DNA from: Ignavibacteria bacterium
GTDB lineage: Bacteria > Bacteroidota > Ignavibacteria > OLB7
NCBI GenBank assembly: GCA_020635205.1
Contig: JACKAE010000001.1
Coordinates: forward strand, 434,001 to 498,000
Length of the DNA stretch: 64,000 bases
Reading direction: 5' to 3'
Shown here: in pieces, positions 8,292-16,494 of the stretch
Layout: every line of letters begins with the position of its first letter
Numbering within the stretch: the first letter of the stretch is position 1
The notes under the pieces: model-generated
What the model was told of the DNA's origin: nothing
Seen by the model: the letters and a program-made list of their open reading frames with translations, nothing else
Databases searched by the model: none
Position numbers and translations under genes: made by a program

Positions 8292-9965
8292 ATGAAAAAT
8301 ATCATCGCATTCTTCTTCTCCCTCTTCGTAGTACAGCACCTCTCTGCTACAACGTTCTACGATCAGCTTTGCCAGTTCAATTTCAACTGGAAGAAGTATG
8401 AGTCTCAGGCTCCCAAAGGGGAAGCTCGACACTTTGCTTCAGATAGAGAATATGTGCAAGCACACCTGAGCAACGTCATTCCGATTCTCCGTTCGAATCC
8501 TGTCAGTCACCTACGTGCTGAACAATACGAGCACCGCACTCACTTGATAGAACTACTCGATGGATACCGTGAGGCGGGAAACTTCCCTCTCAACTACTAT
8601 CGGCACGAACGCATTCCCGTCTTTATCGACGAACATAACACACACTGCGCAGTGGGGTATCTACTACAGCAGACCGGCTATGAAGATCTGGCTCGCCGCA
8701 TTGCCGCAACAGACAACTATGCGTGGGTAAAAGATATTCACGAAGAGGAATTGTTGGAGTGGCAGGAAGCTTCAGGATTTACTTTGGAGGAGTTGAAGCT
8801 GATTCAAGGTGCGTACGATTTTTACATGCCCGATGCCCTGATTGCCCCAAACAAATATGAGATTCCGCAGAAGCCAGCACCCATGGTTACCTACTTCGAG
8901 GGGAGTGGTGGTGGGAGTTCAGTTACCGAGAGTGAGGAAAACATTTGGTGCCGTGGCGAAGGAGAAAACGGCCTGTTAAACGGTCGTTGGGAACAAAATT
9001 TTGCCGCAGGCGTGCCCTGGATTGAGGGCTACTTCAAAGATGGAAAACGAACTGGGGAGTGGAAGGAGTATTACCAAGGAACGACACAACTCTGCCGCAC
9101 CGAGAATTGGAGAGATGACAAGTTAAACGGAGTGAGGAAGCGCTTCGATAGATCGGGAGTGCTGATTGAGGAAATTATGTTTAAGGATGGGAATGCGATT
9201 GCGAAGACCAACTACGATCGATACCACTCCTTAACGTGGGTGCGCAAGCCGTTAGATTCCACTCTCGTCTGGACTGAGGTCTACACTCCAGCAGGAGGGT
9301 TAATAGCCTCGGGACATGAGAGAGTACACAATCCGGGTAACCTCCTCTGGTTTCAGAACATTGAGCTAACGGCTCTGAATTCTGCGGCTATCACAGCACG
9401 CGATATTTCTCAGTCGAACGAAGTGGTGACATTAGGGTTTGGAAGAGCAGGCTTAGGCCTGTACAACACACCACCATTGGTGCAGTATAAAAAGGAAGGG
9501 GAGTGGATTTACTACAACAACCTTTACGGAGCATCTGCTTCTGCCCTAAACATCTTCGCGCAAGACCCTCCCCAATATACACTTGCACTCCTTCAAGAAT
9601 TGCGACTGTTCGATAATGCAGAGTTCCACTCCGACTACGACTCCATTCGCGTTGAGTATGGAAGGGACGTTCGGGACTTTTATGGCGAGGGAAAAGGATA
9701 CTTCCACTTGCAAGTTCGCTATCAGTACATCTACATTTCCGATTATGGAAGCCCTAACCCTTGGGGAAGAGACAGAGCGTTCCCAAGGCGTTTTTTTCAA
9801 GTGAAAGAATTTGGCCAATACAACCGCGAGGGTTTGAAAATCGGTGAGTGGAAGCACTTCAATACCGCTGGTGAACTCTATAAAACAGAACACTTTATCA
9901 TTCCCACGAAGGAAGAAAACGATGTTGCCTCGAGAGGGTTAGGGGTAGCAACGGAAGGGAGGTAG
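8292..9965 (+). CDS. secreted protein with MORN/YwqK-like repeats
   Basis: This is a 557-residue protein with a signal peptide (MKNIIAFFFSLFVVQHLSA). Residues about 25-180 form a domain containing VFIDEHNTHCAVGYLLQQTGYEDLARRI. I associate it with uncharacterised secreted Bacteroidota proteins in which a conserved H-x-x-C-A-V-G-Y-L motif follows a Tyr-rich helix. Residues about 235-310 hold MORN/YwqK-like repeats (NGLLNGRWEQNF, GYFKDGKRTGEWKEYY, DDKLNGVRKRF), and another (GLKIGEWKHFNTAGEL) occurs near the C-terminus. No T9SS tail is visible. The function is unknown; the repeats suggest a surface or periplasmic binding scaffold. Confidence 0.7.
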   Translation: MKNIIAFFFSLFVVQHLSATTFYDQLCQFNFNWKKYESQAPKGEARHFASDREYVQAHLSNVIPILRSNPVSHLRAEQYEHRTHLIELLDGYREAGNFPLNYYRHERIPVFIDEHNTHCAVGYLLQQTGYEDLARRIAATDNYAWVKDIHEEELLEWQEASGFTLEELKLIQGAYDFYMPDALIAPNKYEIPQKPAPMVTYFEGSGGGSSVTESEENIWCRGEGENGLLNGRWEQNFAAGVPWIEGYFKDGKRTGEWKEYYQGTTQLCRTENWRDDKLNGVRKRFDRSGVLIEEIMFKDGNAIAKTNYDRYHSLTWVRKPLDSTLVWTEVYTPAGGLIASGHERVHNPGNLLWFQNIELTALNSAAITARDISQSNEVVTLGFGRAGLGLYNTPPLVQYKKEGEWIYYNNLYGASASALNIFAQDPPQYTLALLQELRLFDNAEFHSDYDSIRVEYGRDVRDFYGEGKGYFHLQVRYQYIYISDYGSPNPWGRDRAFPRRFFQVKEFGQYNREGLKIGEWKHFNTAGELYKTEHFIIPTKEENDVASRGLGVATEGR

Positions 9966-10001
9966 TTAGAGAGACATTGCCCACTCTCTCAATCAAGGTT
10001 A

Positions 10002-10051
10002 TATCTCGTCAGGTGGCGTGTCTTGCCTCTACACGTTCACCTGACGGGATA
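10002..10051. repeat. large imperfect hairpin
   Basis: Arms CGTCAGGTG (10007-10015) and CACCTGACG (10038-10046) enclose an inner CGTGT/ACACG stem and a 9-base loop. The outer stem continues TATCT/GGATA with one wobble pair. About 19 bp pair in all. No T-run follows on either strand, so it is not a classic terminator. The loop region (minus-strand GTAGAGGCAAGACACG) resembles half of dispersed GTAGAGGC-type palindromes. The rest of the gap 9966-10644 holds only the dyad at 10590-10612. Confidence 0.8.
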
Positions 10052-10589
10052 ATGACCGATACTCTTCTGGGAGCAAACCTCAAGTTTTGAGATTCTCTCA
10101 TCCTCTTCACATCCCTGATAAACAACTCTACTTTTTCCTCCTTTGCCTCTACGATTCTGATTACCTTTCCACATACTGACAACCGCAATGTGTGACGGCG
10201 TCCGCTCGGATAGCCAGTATGAGAAACTCTCTTAAAAGAATGTGTGTGCCCTTTCTCCTGCAATCTTGACGTTCATCAGATGTAATCTGGTTGATGCCTC
10301 TACCCCATCCATCTAAGGATACTATTCAAAGCATCCAGATAAGTATGTCAGCAGAAACAAAGATGATAGAGACAATCGCTTGAGCTGATAAAGACTTTCG
10401 GCGCATAGACGATGCTCACTCTTGATATTCTACTCTGAAGACAACAACGATTACGCACACTTGAGACATGGGAAGGAGGAGGGGAAGCCTCACCTTGCCA
10501 CACCACAAAAAGTGTAGAGAATCCATACATCGATAGGCATCCTATGCAGATATGCTGTGGCTGACAGATGCTGCACAAGAGACTATGAA

Positions 10590-10612
10590 GTATACCTTAG
10601 GTCAAGGTATAC
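10590..10612. promoter_or_regulatory. perfect dyad upstream of the phosphoesterase gene
   Basis: Perfect 9-bp arms GTATACCTT and AAGGTATAC are separated by 5 bases. The dyad ends 32 bases before the ATG at 10645. Size, spacing and position fit an operator for a dimeric regulator, but no regulator gene adjoins it. A perfect ribosome site (TAGGAGGT) follows at 10632-10639. Confidence 0.6.
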
Positions 10613-10644
10613 ACCTACATACATCAACACGGTAGGAGGTAAAC

Positions 10645-12468
10645 ATGTACGAAGTGAAGAGTAACCGGCGATACCACTGGAAGTTAGATCTGGGGTGTCT
10701 TCCGGGGGTCACGGAGGATCCCCACGCACTGATTGAAGTACAAGGAACGGTCTATGCCTTCTGGGGTGATCAATATCAGGATGATAAGATTAAGAATGAT
10801 GGGAAGATGTTCTACAGTACGTTTGATAACGTCTCGAGAACTTGGGCCACACCAAAAACTGTCGGAAGAGATGAGGATAAGGAATATACCAGAACGTGGG
10901 AAACTCCCTCGGTTACCTTCCTCAATGGCAAGCTCACCATCTGCTGGCACAGAATGTACAAGTGGGAAATGTACACTGCCACACTGGAAGCAGGAGCTTG
11001 GTCGAAAGCTGTACAGCTGATAGGGCATGCAGCAGATTATACAAGCCCTGCGATTATATCAACCCCAACGGGTGACCTTGTCACATTTGTTGGACGCAAC
11101 AGTCAAGTCTGGTATTCCTACCTACGGAAGTCATCGAATATCATAGGGCCGATAAACGAGGCAGTAAAGGATACATATACAACCAAAAACCCAGCTCTCC
11201 TCCCCCTTAGAGAAGACCGCTCACTCATCGCACTCTACTGGACTGATAAAGACTCGGGAGACATTCGTTGCCGTTTGTGGGATAATGAAAAGGGATGGGA
11301 TAAAAATCATACTGTTATTCATAAAGGCGTTGCTGACACCGGACCTTCTGTCTATTGGGTTAACGACACAACGTTCATTGTCTGGAGCAAAAAGAACAGA
11401 ATTTATTACTCCTTCACGACAAATGGAGTCAACTGGTCGTTGCCAGAACGTGTGATGTTCTATGAAGACTTATTCTTTAGCAAGTCACAAAACATCGACC
11501 GAGGAGTTACCGTTGGATTTCTGAACAACGAACCCTGGCTTGCTTTCGGTCGTGACAAGAGAACCTTAACAGCGAGGTATAGAGAGGCAGAGTCGTTAAC
11601 CTTCGTAGTACTCACTGACGTACACGTGACCAGCGCTTGTGCAGATCCTACAAACTGGCAGACCAATCTCTTCTTAGTGGATGCTATTAAGAAACATCTT
11701 CCGACGATGGTACAGGAAGGGACAAACGAACCTTTTGGAGAAGTCGACTTTGCTCTGGTCACGGGCGATCTTACGTACTCCGAGGGCCTCAGCCCTCTCC
11801 AACACCAAGTTGACAATTTCTTCCAGATGTTCTCGAGACTCGGTATACCAGTACACCCTATTGCTGGCAACCACGACACCACACAGAGTTACTCGCCTCC
11901 CATCAGCACTGATCTCTTCGACAGAATAAAGAAGGTACATGGTGGTTATCCTTACACCTTTGACTGCAAAGGGGTTCGCTTTGCTGCTCTGCGAGGGGAT
12001 GAGCATCTGCCGATTGGAATCGACTTCGGCAACGAGGAGACAAACAATCGGTTCTTAGATGAAGAGTTGCAAATCAACGAACACACTCCTTTAGTAGTAA
12101 TGTGCCACTATGGTTTTGACCACGATATGACCATTCCAAAGATCTGGACCAGAGAGACAGCACGGAAAGCCCAGATAGATCGGTTGAGAAATCGGAAATT
12201 TCTCGCCTACTTCTCTGGACACTCCCACATATCGCGTGCGTGTGAGATTCCAGTACTTGGTCCAAATCGAAACCTTGTCGGCGGCACTTCAATGCCATAT
12301 GAGAACCAGCACCAATTTTGGGCAGTCAGAATTGTGGGGCGCACAATGTATGCCAGCCTTATTAGTTGGAGCGGAAAAGTTGGTACAATATGGACGGAAA
12401 CGATTGAACTTCAAGATCAAAACGGTAAACCGGCAGGAACTTCCCGTCTGCTGACTTGGACATTCTAA
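10645..12468 (+). CDS. sialidase-like propeller fused to a calcineurin-like phosphoesterase
   Basis: This is a 607-residue protein. Residues about 1-318 are repeated beta-sheet units with FWGDQY, MFYSTFDN, WETPSVTFLNGKLTICWHR and SLIALYWTDKD, which look like a BNR/sialidase-type propeller. Residues about 320-607 form a metallophosphoesterase domain with all motifs: DVHV (about 325), GDLTYSEG (373), GNHD (407), CHYGFDHD (486) and GHSH (525). No signal peptide or T9SS tail is visible, so it is predicted cytosolic unless exported by another route. The ribosome site TAGGAGGT is ideal. The substrate is unknown. An upstream dyad suggests regulation, and the downstream hairpin may end transcription. 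Confidence 0.82.
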   Translation: MYEVKSNRRYHWKLDLGCLPGVTEDPHALIEVQGTVYAFWGDQYQDDKIKNDGKMFYSTFDNVSRTWATPKTVGRDEDKEYTRTWETPSVTFLNGKLTICWHRMYKWEMYTATLEAGAWSKAVQLIGHAADYTSPAIISTPTGDLVTFVGRNSQVWYSYLRKSSNIIGPINEAVKDTYTTKNPALLPLREDRSLIALYWTDKDSGDIRCRLWDNEKGWDKNHTVIHKGVADTGPSVYWVNDTTFIVWSKKNRIYYSFTTNGVNWSLPERVMFYEDLFFSKSQNIDRGVTVGFLNNEPWLAFGRDKRTLTARYREAESLTFVVLTDVHVTSACADPTNWQTNLFLVDAIKKHLPTMVQEGTNEPFGEVDFALVTGDLTYSEGLSPLQHQVDNFFQMFSRLGIPVHPIAGNHDTTQSYSPPISTDLFDRIKKVHGGYPYTFDCKGVRFAALRGDEHLPIGIDFGNEETNNRFLDEELQINEHTPLVVMCHYGFDHDMTIPKIWTRETARKAQIDRLRNRKFLAYFSGHSHISRACEIPVLGPNRNLVGGTSMPYENQHQFWAVRIVGRTMYASLISWSGKVGTIWTETIELQDQNGKPAGTSRLLTWTF

Positions 12469-12481
12469 TTGCGTCGACAAG

Positions 12482-12521
12482 CTCAAACCATCTGGTGCCC
12501 ACGAACACCAGATGGTTCGAG
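12482..12521. terminator. hairpin after the phosphoesterase gene
   Basis: Perfect 12-bp arms AACCATCTGGTG (12486-12497) and CACCAGATGGTT (12506-12517) enclose an 8-base loop, with further pairs outside after one mismatch. It begins 14 bases after the stop. No T-run follows, so it could be a Rho-independent-like barrier, an mRNA-stabilising hairpin or a dispersed palindrome. Confidence 0.6.
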
Positions 12522-12674
12522 TTATCAGACTTGGAAGGGTTGACAGCTTTTCACGAAGGATTGAAGCAATGCGGTAGGGAAGATAGTTTCCGGCATAGTT
12601 CCGATGTCCAGCCGTTTGATTCCACTCGGTTGCGTGTCATACGCCGATAACGCAACCTAACGGAACGACAACTG

Positions 12675-12788
12675 ATGACCACTCGCCTCTTCCCCTTTCT
12701 GTTGTTCGCTTTCCTCGCGAGTGCCGGACTCTCCTCCTGCACTACGTTCTATACTTCCCCTCCACAAAACAATTGCGACTCTCCCTAA
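12675..12788 (+). CDS. possible 37-residue lipoprotein
   Basis: This short frame begins MTTRLFPFLLFAFLASAG and continues LSSC, a good lipobox with Cys at residue 22. A short Thr/Pro/Asn-rich tail ends at TAA. The shape is that of a very small lipoprotein of the entericidin kind. There is no clear ribosome site and no recognised homologue. It sits in the gap 12469-12963, and the rest of that gap shows nothing beyond the hairpin at 12482-12521. Confidence 0.35.
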   Translation: MTTRLFPFLLFAFLASAGLSSCTTFYTSPPQNNCDSP

Positions 12789-12963
12789 TACCGTAGCAAA
12801 ATCTTGCCTAACTTTTCCCATATCGGCAACCTTATAGAAGTCTCCCCTTCAGTTGCCAGCATTGGGACATTCTTAACGAAGAAGTTGTTCCTCGCGCGAG
12901 GCAGGTTTCGCTCAATTGATTTTCAGAGAAATAAAAGGCTCCATAGAACAAAAGGGAATAGCG

Positions 12964-13410
12964 ATGGCAGAAGAGCAAAAGGCATGGCCAACCGGTGCAC
13001 CTGAAGTTGGAGAGAAGGCGGAGTTAACGCGAGAAGTCTTGAAAGAGGATATTGAGAAGTTCACCGAAATATCAGGCGACCGCAATCCGCTGCACTACGA
13101 TGCCGAATTGGCAAAAGAGACAAAGTTCGGCGAGATTGTTGTTCAAGGGGGAGTGACAAGTGCTATCCTCAACGCAGTTGTTGCCGAAAAGCTGCCGGGA
13201 CCAGGCACAGTATTTCTGCAGGTAAACTGGAGCTTTAAAGCACCAGTAAGGCCGGGTGATACGATTACTGGTGCGGTGGAGGTAGTTACCGTTCGAACTG
13301 ATAAGCCAATAACCGAACTTAAAACAACGGTAACGCGGGGTGATGGCACAGTTGTTCTGGACGGAGAAGCTGTCTGCTATACGATGTCATTACCTGATCG
13401 CGTCAGATGA
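12964..13410 (+). CDS. MaoC-like (R)-specific enoyl-CoA hydratase
   Basis: This is a 148-residue hot-dog-fold protein. The motif FTEISGDRNPLHYDAELAKETKFGEIVVQGG contains the conserved Asp and His of the MaoC/PhaJ hydratase dyad (D-x-N-P-x-H). VNWSFKAPVRPGDTITG follows, typical of this family. It would hydrate trans-2-enoyl-CoA or a related acyl thioester. ATG 12964 was chosen because AAAGGG (12951-12956) lies 7 bases upstream and conserved sequence begins there; the frame is open further upstream to 12916. The DMT transporter starts 3 bases after the stop, so the two are one operon. Confidence 0.85.
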   Translation: MAEEQKAWPTGAPEVGEKAELTREVLKEDIEKFTEISGDRNPLHYDAELAKETKFGEIVVQGGVTSAILNAVVAEKLPGPGTVFLQVNWSFKAPVRPGDTITGAVEVVTVRTDKPITELKTTVTRGDGTVVLDGEAVCYTMSLPDRVR

Positions 13411-13413
13411 TCC

Positions 13414-14289
13414 ATGGCGACCCTACTCGTTACGCTCTTCACGTTGATAGCCTTTGCAGCCAACTCACTCCTCTGCCGCATGGCTCTCGGTGGAGAACTC
13501 ATTGATCCAGTCTCCTTCACTACTCTTCGGCTGGCCAGCGGCGCGTTGGCACTGGTTACAATATCCCGACTGGTTAGTGAAAGGAAGGAACCACAACAGC
13601 CGAGAGGATCGTGGGCATCTGGTCTTGCGTTGTTTGCGTACGCCGGGGCATTCTCTCTCGCCTACACGTCACTCAATGCAGGAACGGGGGCAGTGATTCT
13701 CTTCGGGTCAGTACAGGTAACGATGATTGGAGCAGCACTGAAAGGGGGAGAACGGCTGCGACCGACCCAATGGCTTGGCTCGGCTGCGGCTCTCATTGGT
13801 CTCATCTATCTCGTACTCCCCGGTATCTCAGCTCCCGATCCTTTGGGAGCACTCCTCATGATGATTTCTGGAATAGCTTGGGGCATCTACTCAATTCGTG
13901 GCAAGGGTGTTTCAGCACCGATTGCCATGACTGCTCGGAACTTCACCCGAGCTGCCCCAATGGCCATTGCCGCGAGCCTGATCGCAATCTCTATGGTTTA
14001 CTTGGAACCATACGGCATCTTGCTTGCGCTAATATCTGGAGTCGTAACCTCTGGCCTGGGGTATGCTCTCTGGTACAAAGCACTCAGGAACCTCACAACG
14101 CCGCAGGCATCAATTGTTCAACTGATGGTTCCGGTTCTTGCTGCCTTTGGCGGAGTAGTATTTCTTTCTGAAGAAATATCATCGCGCTTAATCATCGCGA
14201 GCACAATCATTCTTGGAGGGATAACCTTCGCGGTGATAAAGATGACGCCGAAACGGGTTAGGCTCGGGCGTGGAGATCGTAGTGATTGA
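13414..14289 (+). CDS. EamA/DMT-family transporter
   Basis: This is a 291-residue inner-membrane protein with about ten hydrophobic segments in two EamA-type halves. The first half contains FTTLRLASGALAL and AYTSLNAGTGAVILFGSVQ. The second contains ISGIAWGIYSIRGKG and GLGYALWYKALRNLTTPQASIVQLMVPVLAA, the most conserved EamA block. Such proteins export amino acids, nucleobases or other metabolites; the substrate is unknown. Translation is probably coupled to the upstream hydratase gene (3-base gap). The C-terminus is basic (KRVRLGRGDR), consistent with a cytoplasmic location. Confidence 0.88.
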   Translation: MATLLVTLFTLIAFAANSLLCRMALGGELIDPVSFTTLRLASGALALVTISRLVSERKEPQQPRGSWASGLALFAYAGAFSLAYTSLNAGTGAVILFGSVQVTMIGAALKGGERLRPTQWLGSAAALIGLIYLVLPGISAPDPLGALLMMISGIAWGIYSIRGKGVSAPIAMTARNFTRAAPMAIAASLIAISMVYLEPYGILLALISGVVTSGLGYALWYKALRNLTTPQASIVQLMVPVLAAFGGVVFLSEEISSRLIIASTIILGGITFAVIKMTPKRVRLGRGDRSD

Positions 14290-14460
14290 AGTGAATGACA
14301 GAGTTCCCTCCGCCACGATATACTACCGGACAATTGGCTTGCGAGAGAAGGCGATATCATGTCTCTGAGTCGGTCAGGAATCTGGGCAACTCATCCCCTC
14401 ACCACTCCCTTCTACATCTAATCCTATCGAACTACTCCCGGAGGGAGCACTCCTCCTTGG

Positions 14461-14492
14461 CCGTGGAGAAAGCCGCAGGCTGCACTCCACGG
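14461..14492. repeat. two-part hairpin
   Basis: Arms CCGTGGAG and CTCCACGG (14485-14492) enclose an inner AGCC-GCA-GGCT hairpin. It belongs to a cluster of hairpins in the gap 14290-14835. That gap contains no protein gene I can support. Confidence 0.7.
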
Positions 14493-14515
14493 AGTCTATT
14501 CACTATCTGATGTTT

Positions 14516-14665
14516 CCGCCCCGAAGGGGCGGCTGAGCTGGAAGCCTTGAGATCGTTCTTCTTCCATTCTGCCCCTTCGGGGCGAAGAGAACTATGAGTG
14601 CTTTTCTTTCGGGGATTAGCAATTAGCATTCCGGCCAAGTATCGGTTGGTTGCCCCTTTAGGGCA
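14516..14665. repeat. cluster of three GC-rich hairpins
   Basis: Three similar hairpins lie in 150 bp. They are CCGCCCC-GAA-GGGGCGG (14516-14532), GCCCC-TTC-GGGGC (14571-14583) and TGCCC-CTTTA-GGGCA (14651-14665). The shared GCCCC/GGGGC core suggests a degenerating palindromic repeat family rather than terminators, as no T-run follows. Confidence 0.75.
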
Positions 14666-14775
14666 GTCAGATTGTTGGACTTTTTTCGATGTGGATTGAT
14701 ATCAAAGTCAACCATTCGTGATATCATAGTGTTCACGCAAGAAACGAGGAACAACTGATCTTGAAGAACTCTTTC

Positions 14776-14798
14776 TGTGGACAATTGCATTGTCCGCA
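14776..14798 (-). terminator. weak hairpin after the DUF4143 ATPase
   Basis: A 10-bp stem (one wobble pair) TGTGGACAAT / ATTGTCCGCA has a 3-base loop. It lies about 40 bases downstream of the minus-strand ATPase stop. No T-run follows, so termination is uncertain. Confidence 0.4.
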
Positions 14799-14835
14799 AG
14801 TATAGCATAACCGGGTTGCTCGGTCTAATACTCTT

Positions 14836-16035
14836 TCACCTCTCCCAGAGCATCGATACCGGCATCTCAAGAAATCGCTCGACCTCAATCCCTTCTCTCC
14901 CGACGAGTAGAGAGCGAACTTTGCCGAAAGCACCAGTGAACGCATCGATGCCGGGTAGCTTCTCCCCACCTCCACCACTCTTTACCTCTATTGCTATCAG
15001 ATCGTCCCCTCTCTCTATAACGAAGTCAACTTCACGGTTTCTCTCTCTCCAGTAATAGAGTTCTCCTCCACTGCGACCAAGCCCGTTCAAGAGATGTGCC
15101 CCAACCGCAGACTCGGTCAACCTCCCCCACCAAATTTTATCATCTCTCGCTTCTTGAAAGTTGTAGGAAGAGAGAGCACTCATAAGTGCAGTGTTATAGA
15201 CTTGTAGCTTCGGACTGGAGGCTCGTTGCCGCGCTCTATCTCCCGCATATTTCTGAAGTCCAGTCACCATTCCAACACCGGAGAGAAGGTCAAGGTAGCC
15301 GGCTAACGTTGTGGTATTCCCTGCATCTTGAAGCTGACCAATCATTTTCTGGTAGGAAAGCTCTTGCCCTGAATAGCGACAGGCAAGTTCAAAAAGGCGA
15401 CGGAGGAGGGCAGGTTTATCCACGCGGGTTGTGAGAAGGATGTCGCGGGAGATCGTCGTTTCCACTAATGAATCGAGGAGGTAGTGTCGCCAGCGATCTT
15501 GATCTTCAATTAAGGAGGCTGTCCCCGGATACCCACCGAAGTAGATAAAGGTGTCGACATCCCACCCAAATGCCTCCCGCATTTCACTATATGACCAATG
15601 CGTTACACGAAGCGTCTCGAAACGTCCGGCTAAACTTTCTGAAAGCCCCTCTCTGAGAAGAAGTGGCGACGAGCCGAGGAGGAGCACGCGAAGTGGAAGC
15701 TCAGCAGCCGTATCCTCATCCCAGAGTCGCTTCACTGTTTCCGACCAACCAACTATTTTCTGCATCTCGTCGAGAATAAGAAGCGCCGGTTGTGGCGTGC
15801 CCTCAAGATTGTGACACAGAAATCGCGCCGCCTCCCATTGCTGTGCAATCCAACCTCTACTTTTCAGCGCAGGTTCGTCGGCAGTGGCAAAGTGTGTTGG
15901 GATCACAATCTGCTCTATAGCTTGCCTCGCCAATGTTGTCTTGCCAACTTGCCGAGGACCGAGAAGAATTTGCATGAATTTTCTCGGTTCTCTCAATCGT
16001 TGTAGAAGCTGGTCGAGAACTGGTCGCGTAAACAT
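14836..16035 (-). CDS. AAA ATPase with DUF4143 C-terminal domain
   Basis: This is a 399-residue protein. The N-terminal P-loop ATPase has Walker A GPRQVGKTT (about residue 26) and Walker B ALLILDEMQK (about 86), and the LGSSPLLL segment resembles sensor 1. The C-terminal DUF4143 part contains a restriction-like fold motif, EVDFVIERGDDLIAIEVKSG (about 338-357). It has the D...E-x-K pattern of PD-(D/E)xK nucleases. The biological role of this widespread family is not settled. It stands alone, with a perfect 52-bp double dyad 38 bases upstream of the ATG. That arrangement suggests tight, perhaps autoregulated, expression. Confidence 0.88.
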   Translation of the reverse strand: MFTRPVLDQLLQRLREPRKFMQILLGPRQVGKTTLARQAIEQIVIPTHFATADEPALKSRGWIAQQWEAARFLCHNLEGTPQPALLILDEMQKIVGWSETVKRLWDEDTAAELPLRVLLLGSSPLLLREGLSESLAGRFETLRVTHWSYSEMREAFGWDVDTFIYFGGYPGTASLIEDQDRWRHYLLDSLVETTISRDILLTTRVDKPALLRRLFELACRYSGQELSYQKMIGQLQDAGNTTTLAGYLDLLSGVGMVTGLQKYAGDRARQRASSPKLQVYNTALMSALSSYNFQEARDDKIWWGRLTESAVGAHLLNGLGRSGGELYYWRERNREVDFVIERGDDLIAIEVKSGGGGEKLPGIDAFTGAFGKVRSLLVGREGIEVERFLEMPVSMLWER

Positions 16036-16073
16036 TTTTCTTCGTGGTCGTGATCGATCTATATGGAAGTCTT

Positions 16074-16125
16074 ACAAATTACTCAATACACTGAGTAAAA
16101 TTACTCAGTGTATTGAGTAATTTGT
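16074..16125. promoter_or_regulatory. 52-bp perfect palindrome, tandem operator-like dyads
   Basis: Perfect 25-bp arms (16074-16098 and 16101-16125) flank a central AA. Each arm contains TTACTCA-N6-TGAGTAA, so the region reads as two operator-like dyads repeated every 22 bp. It lies 38 bases upstream of the minus-strand ATPase start and about 370 bases before the aconitase gene. In an mRNA it would form a 25-bp hairpin. The remainder of the gap 16036-16494 shows nothing further that I can support. Confidence 0.85.
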
Positions 16126-16494
16126 TCTATCGTCGTTTTTTTATGAAAAAATCACGTTTCATGCCAACTCTTTCTCCTCTTTTGCCTCTCAATTCCCAAT
16201 GCTCTATACAACAGAAGCTCTATTTTCTCCCCTATACCCTCTTCCTCCTCCCCTGTAAGTTCCTGTGAACCCAAAGATTGCCCGCAACCCTAACTGCATC
16301 TTTTCGGGAAGATTTCGTATTCTGGTATGCTTTGCCAGAATGGTAGAGTTTTACCCATCTGCTACAGCAGAACGTGCAGTCGAAGAATATCCTTGACATC
16401 TTCACACCCCTCTACAGATAGCTATCTGTGCCATATTCTTCGCAACCGAGCAGCTTTCTATCAACAGAATATCTATAAGACTACGGAGCATCGT

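Noticed and set aside
10009..10263. 84-codon minus-strand frame in the gap before the phosphoesterase gene
   Set aside because: Its C-terminal end lies inside the hairpin at 10002-10051. It has no ribosome site and no recognisable family; a few protein-like stretches (KVIRIVEAKEEKVELF) are not enough to call a gene.
16327..16494. 56-codon upstream extension of aconitase
   Set aside because: The family N-terminus and a ribosome site fit ATG 16495; the extension has Cys/Ser/Arg-rich noncoding-like composition.
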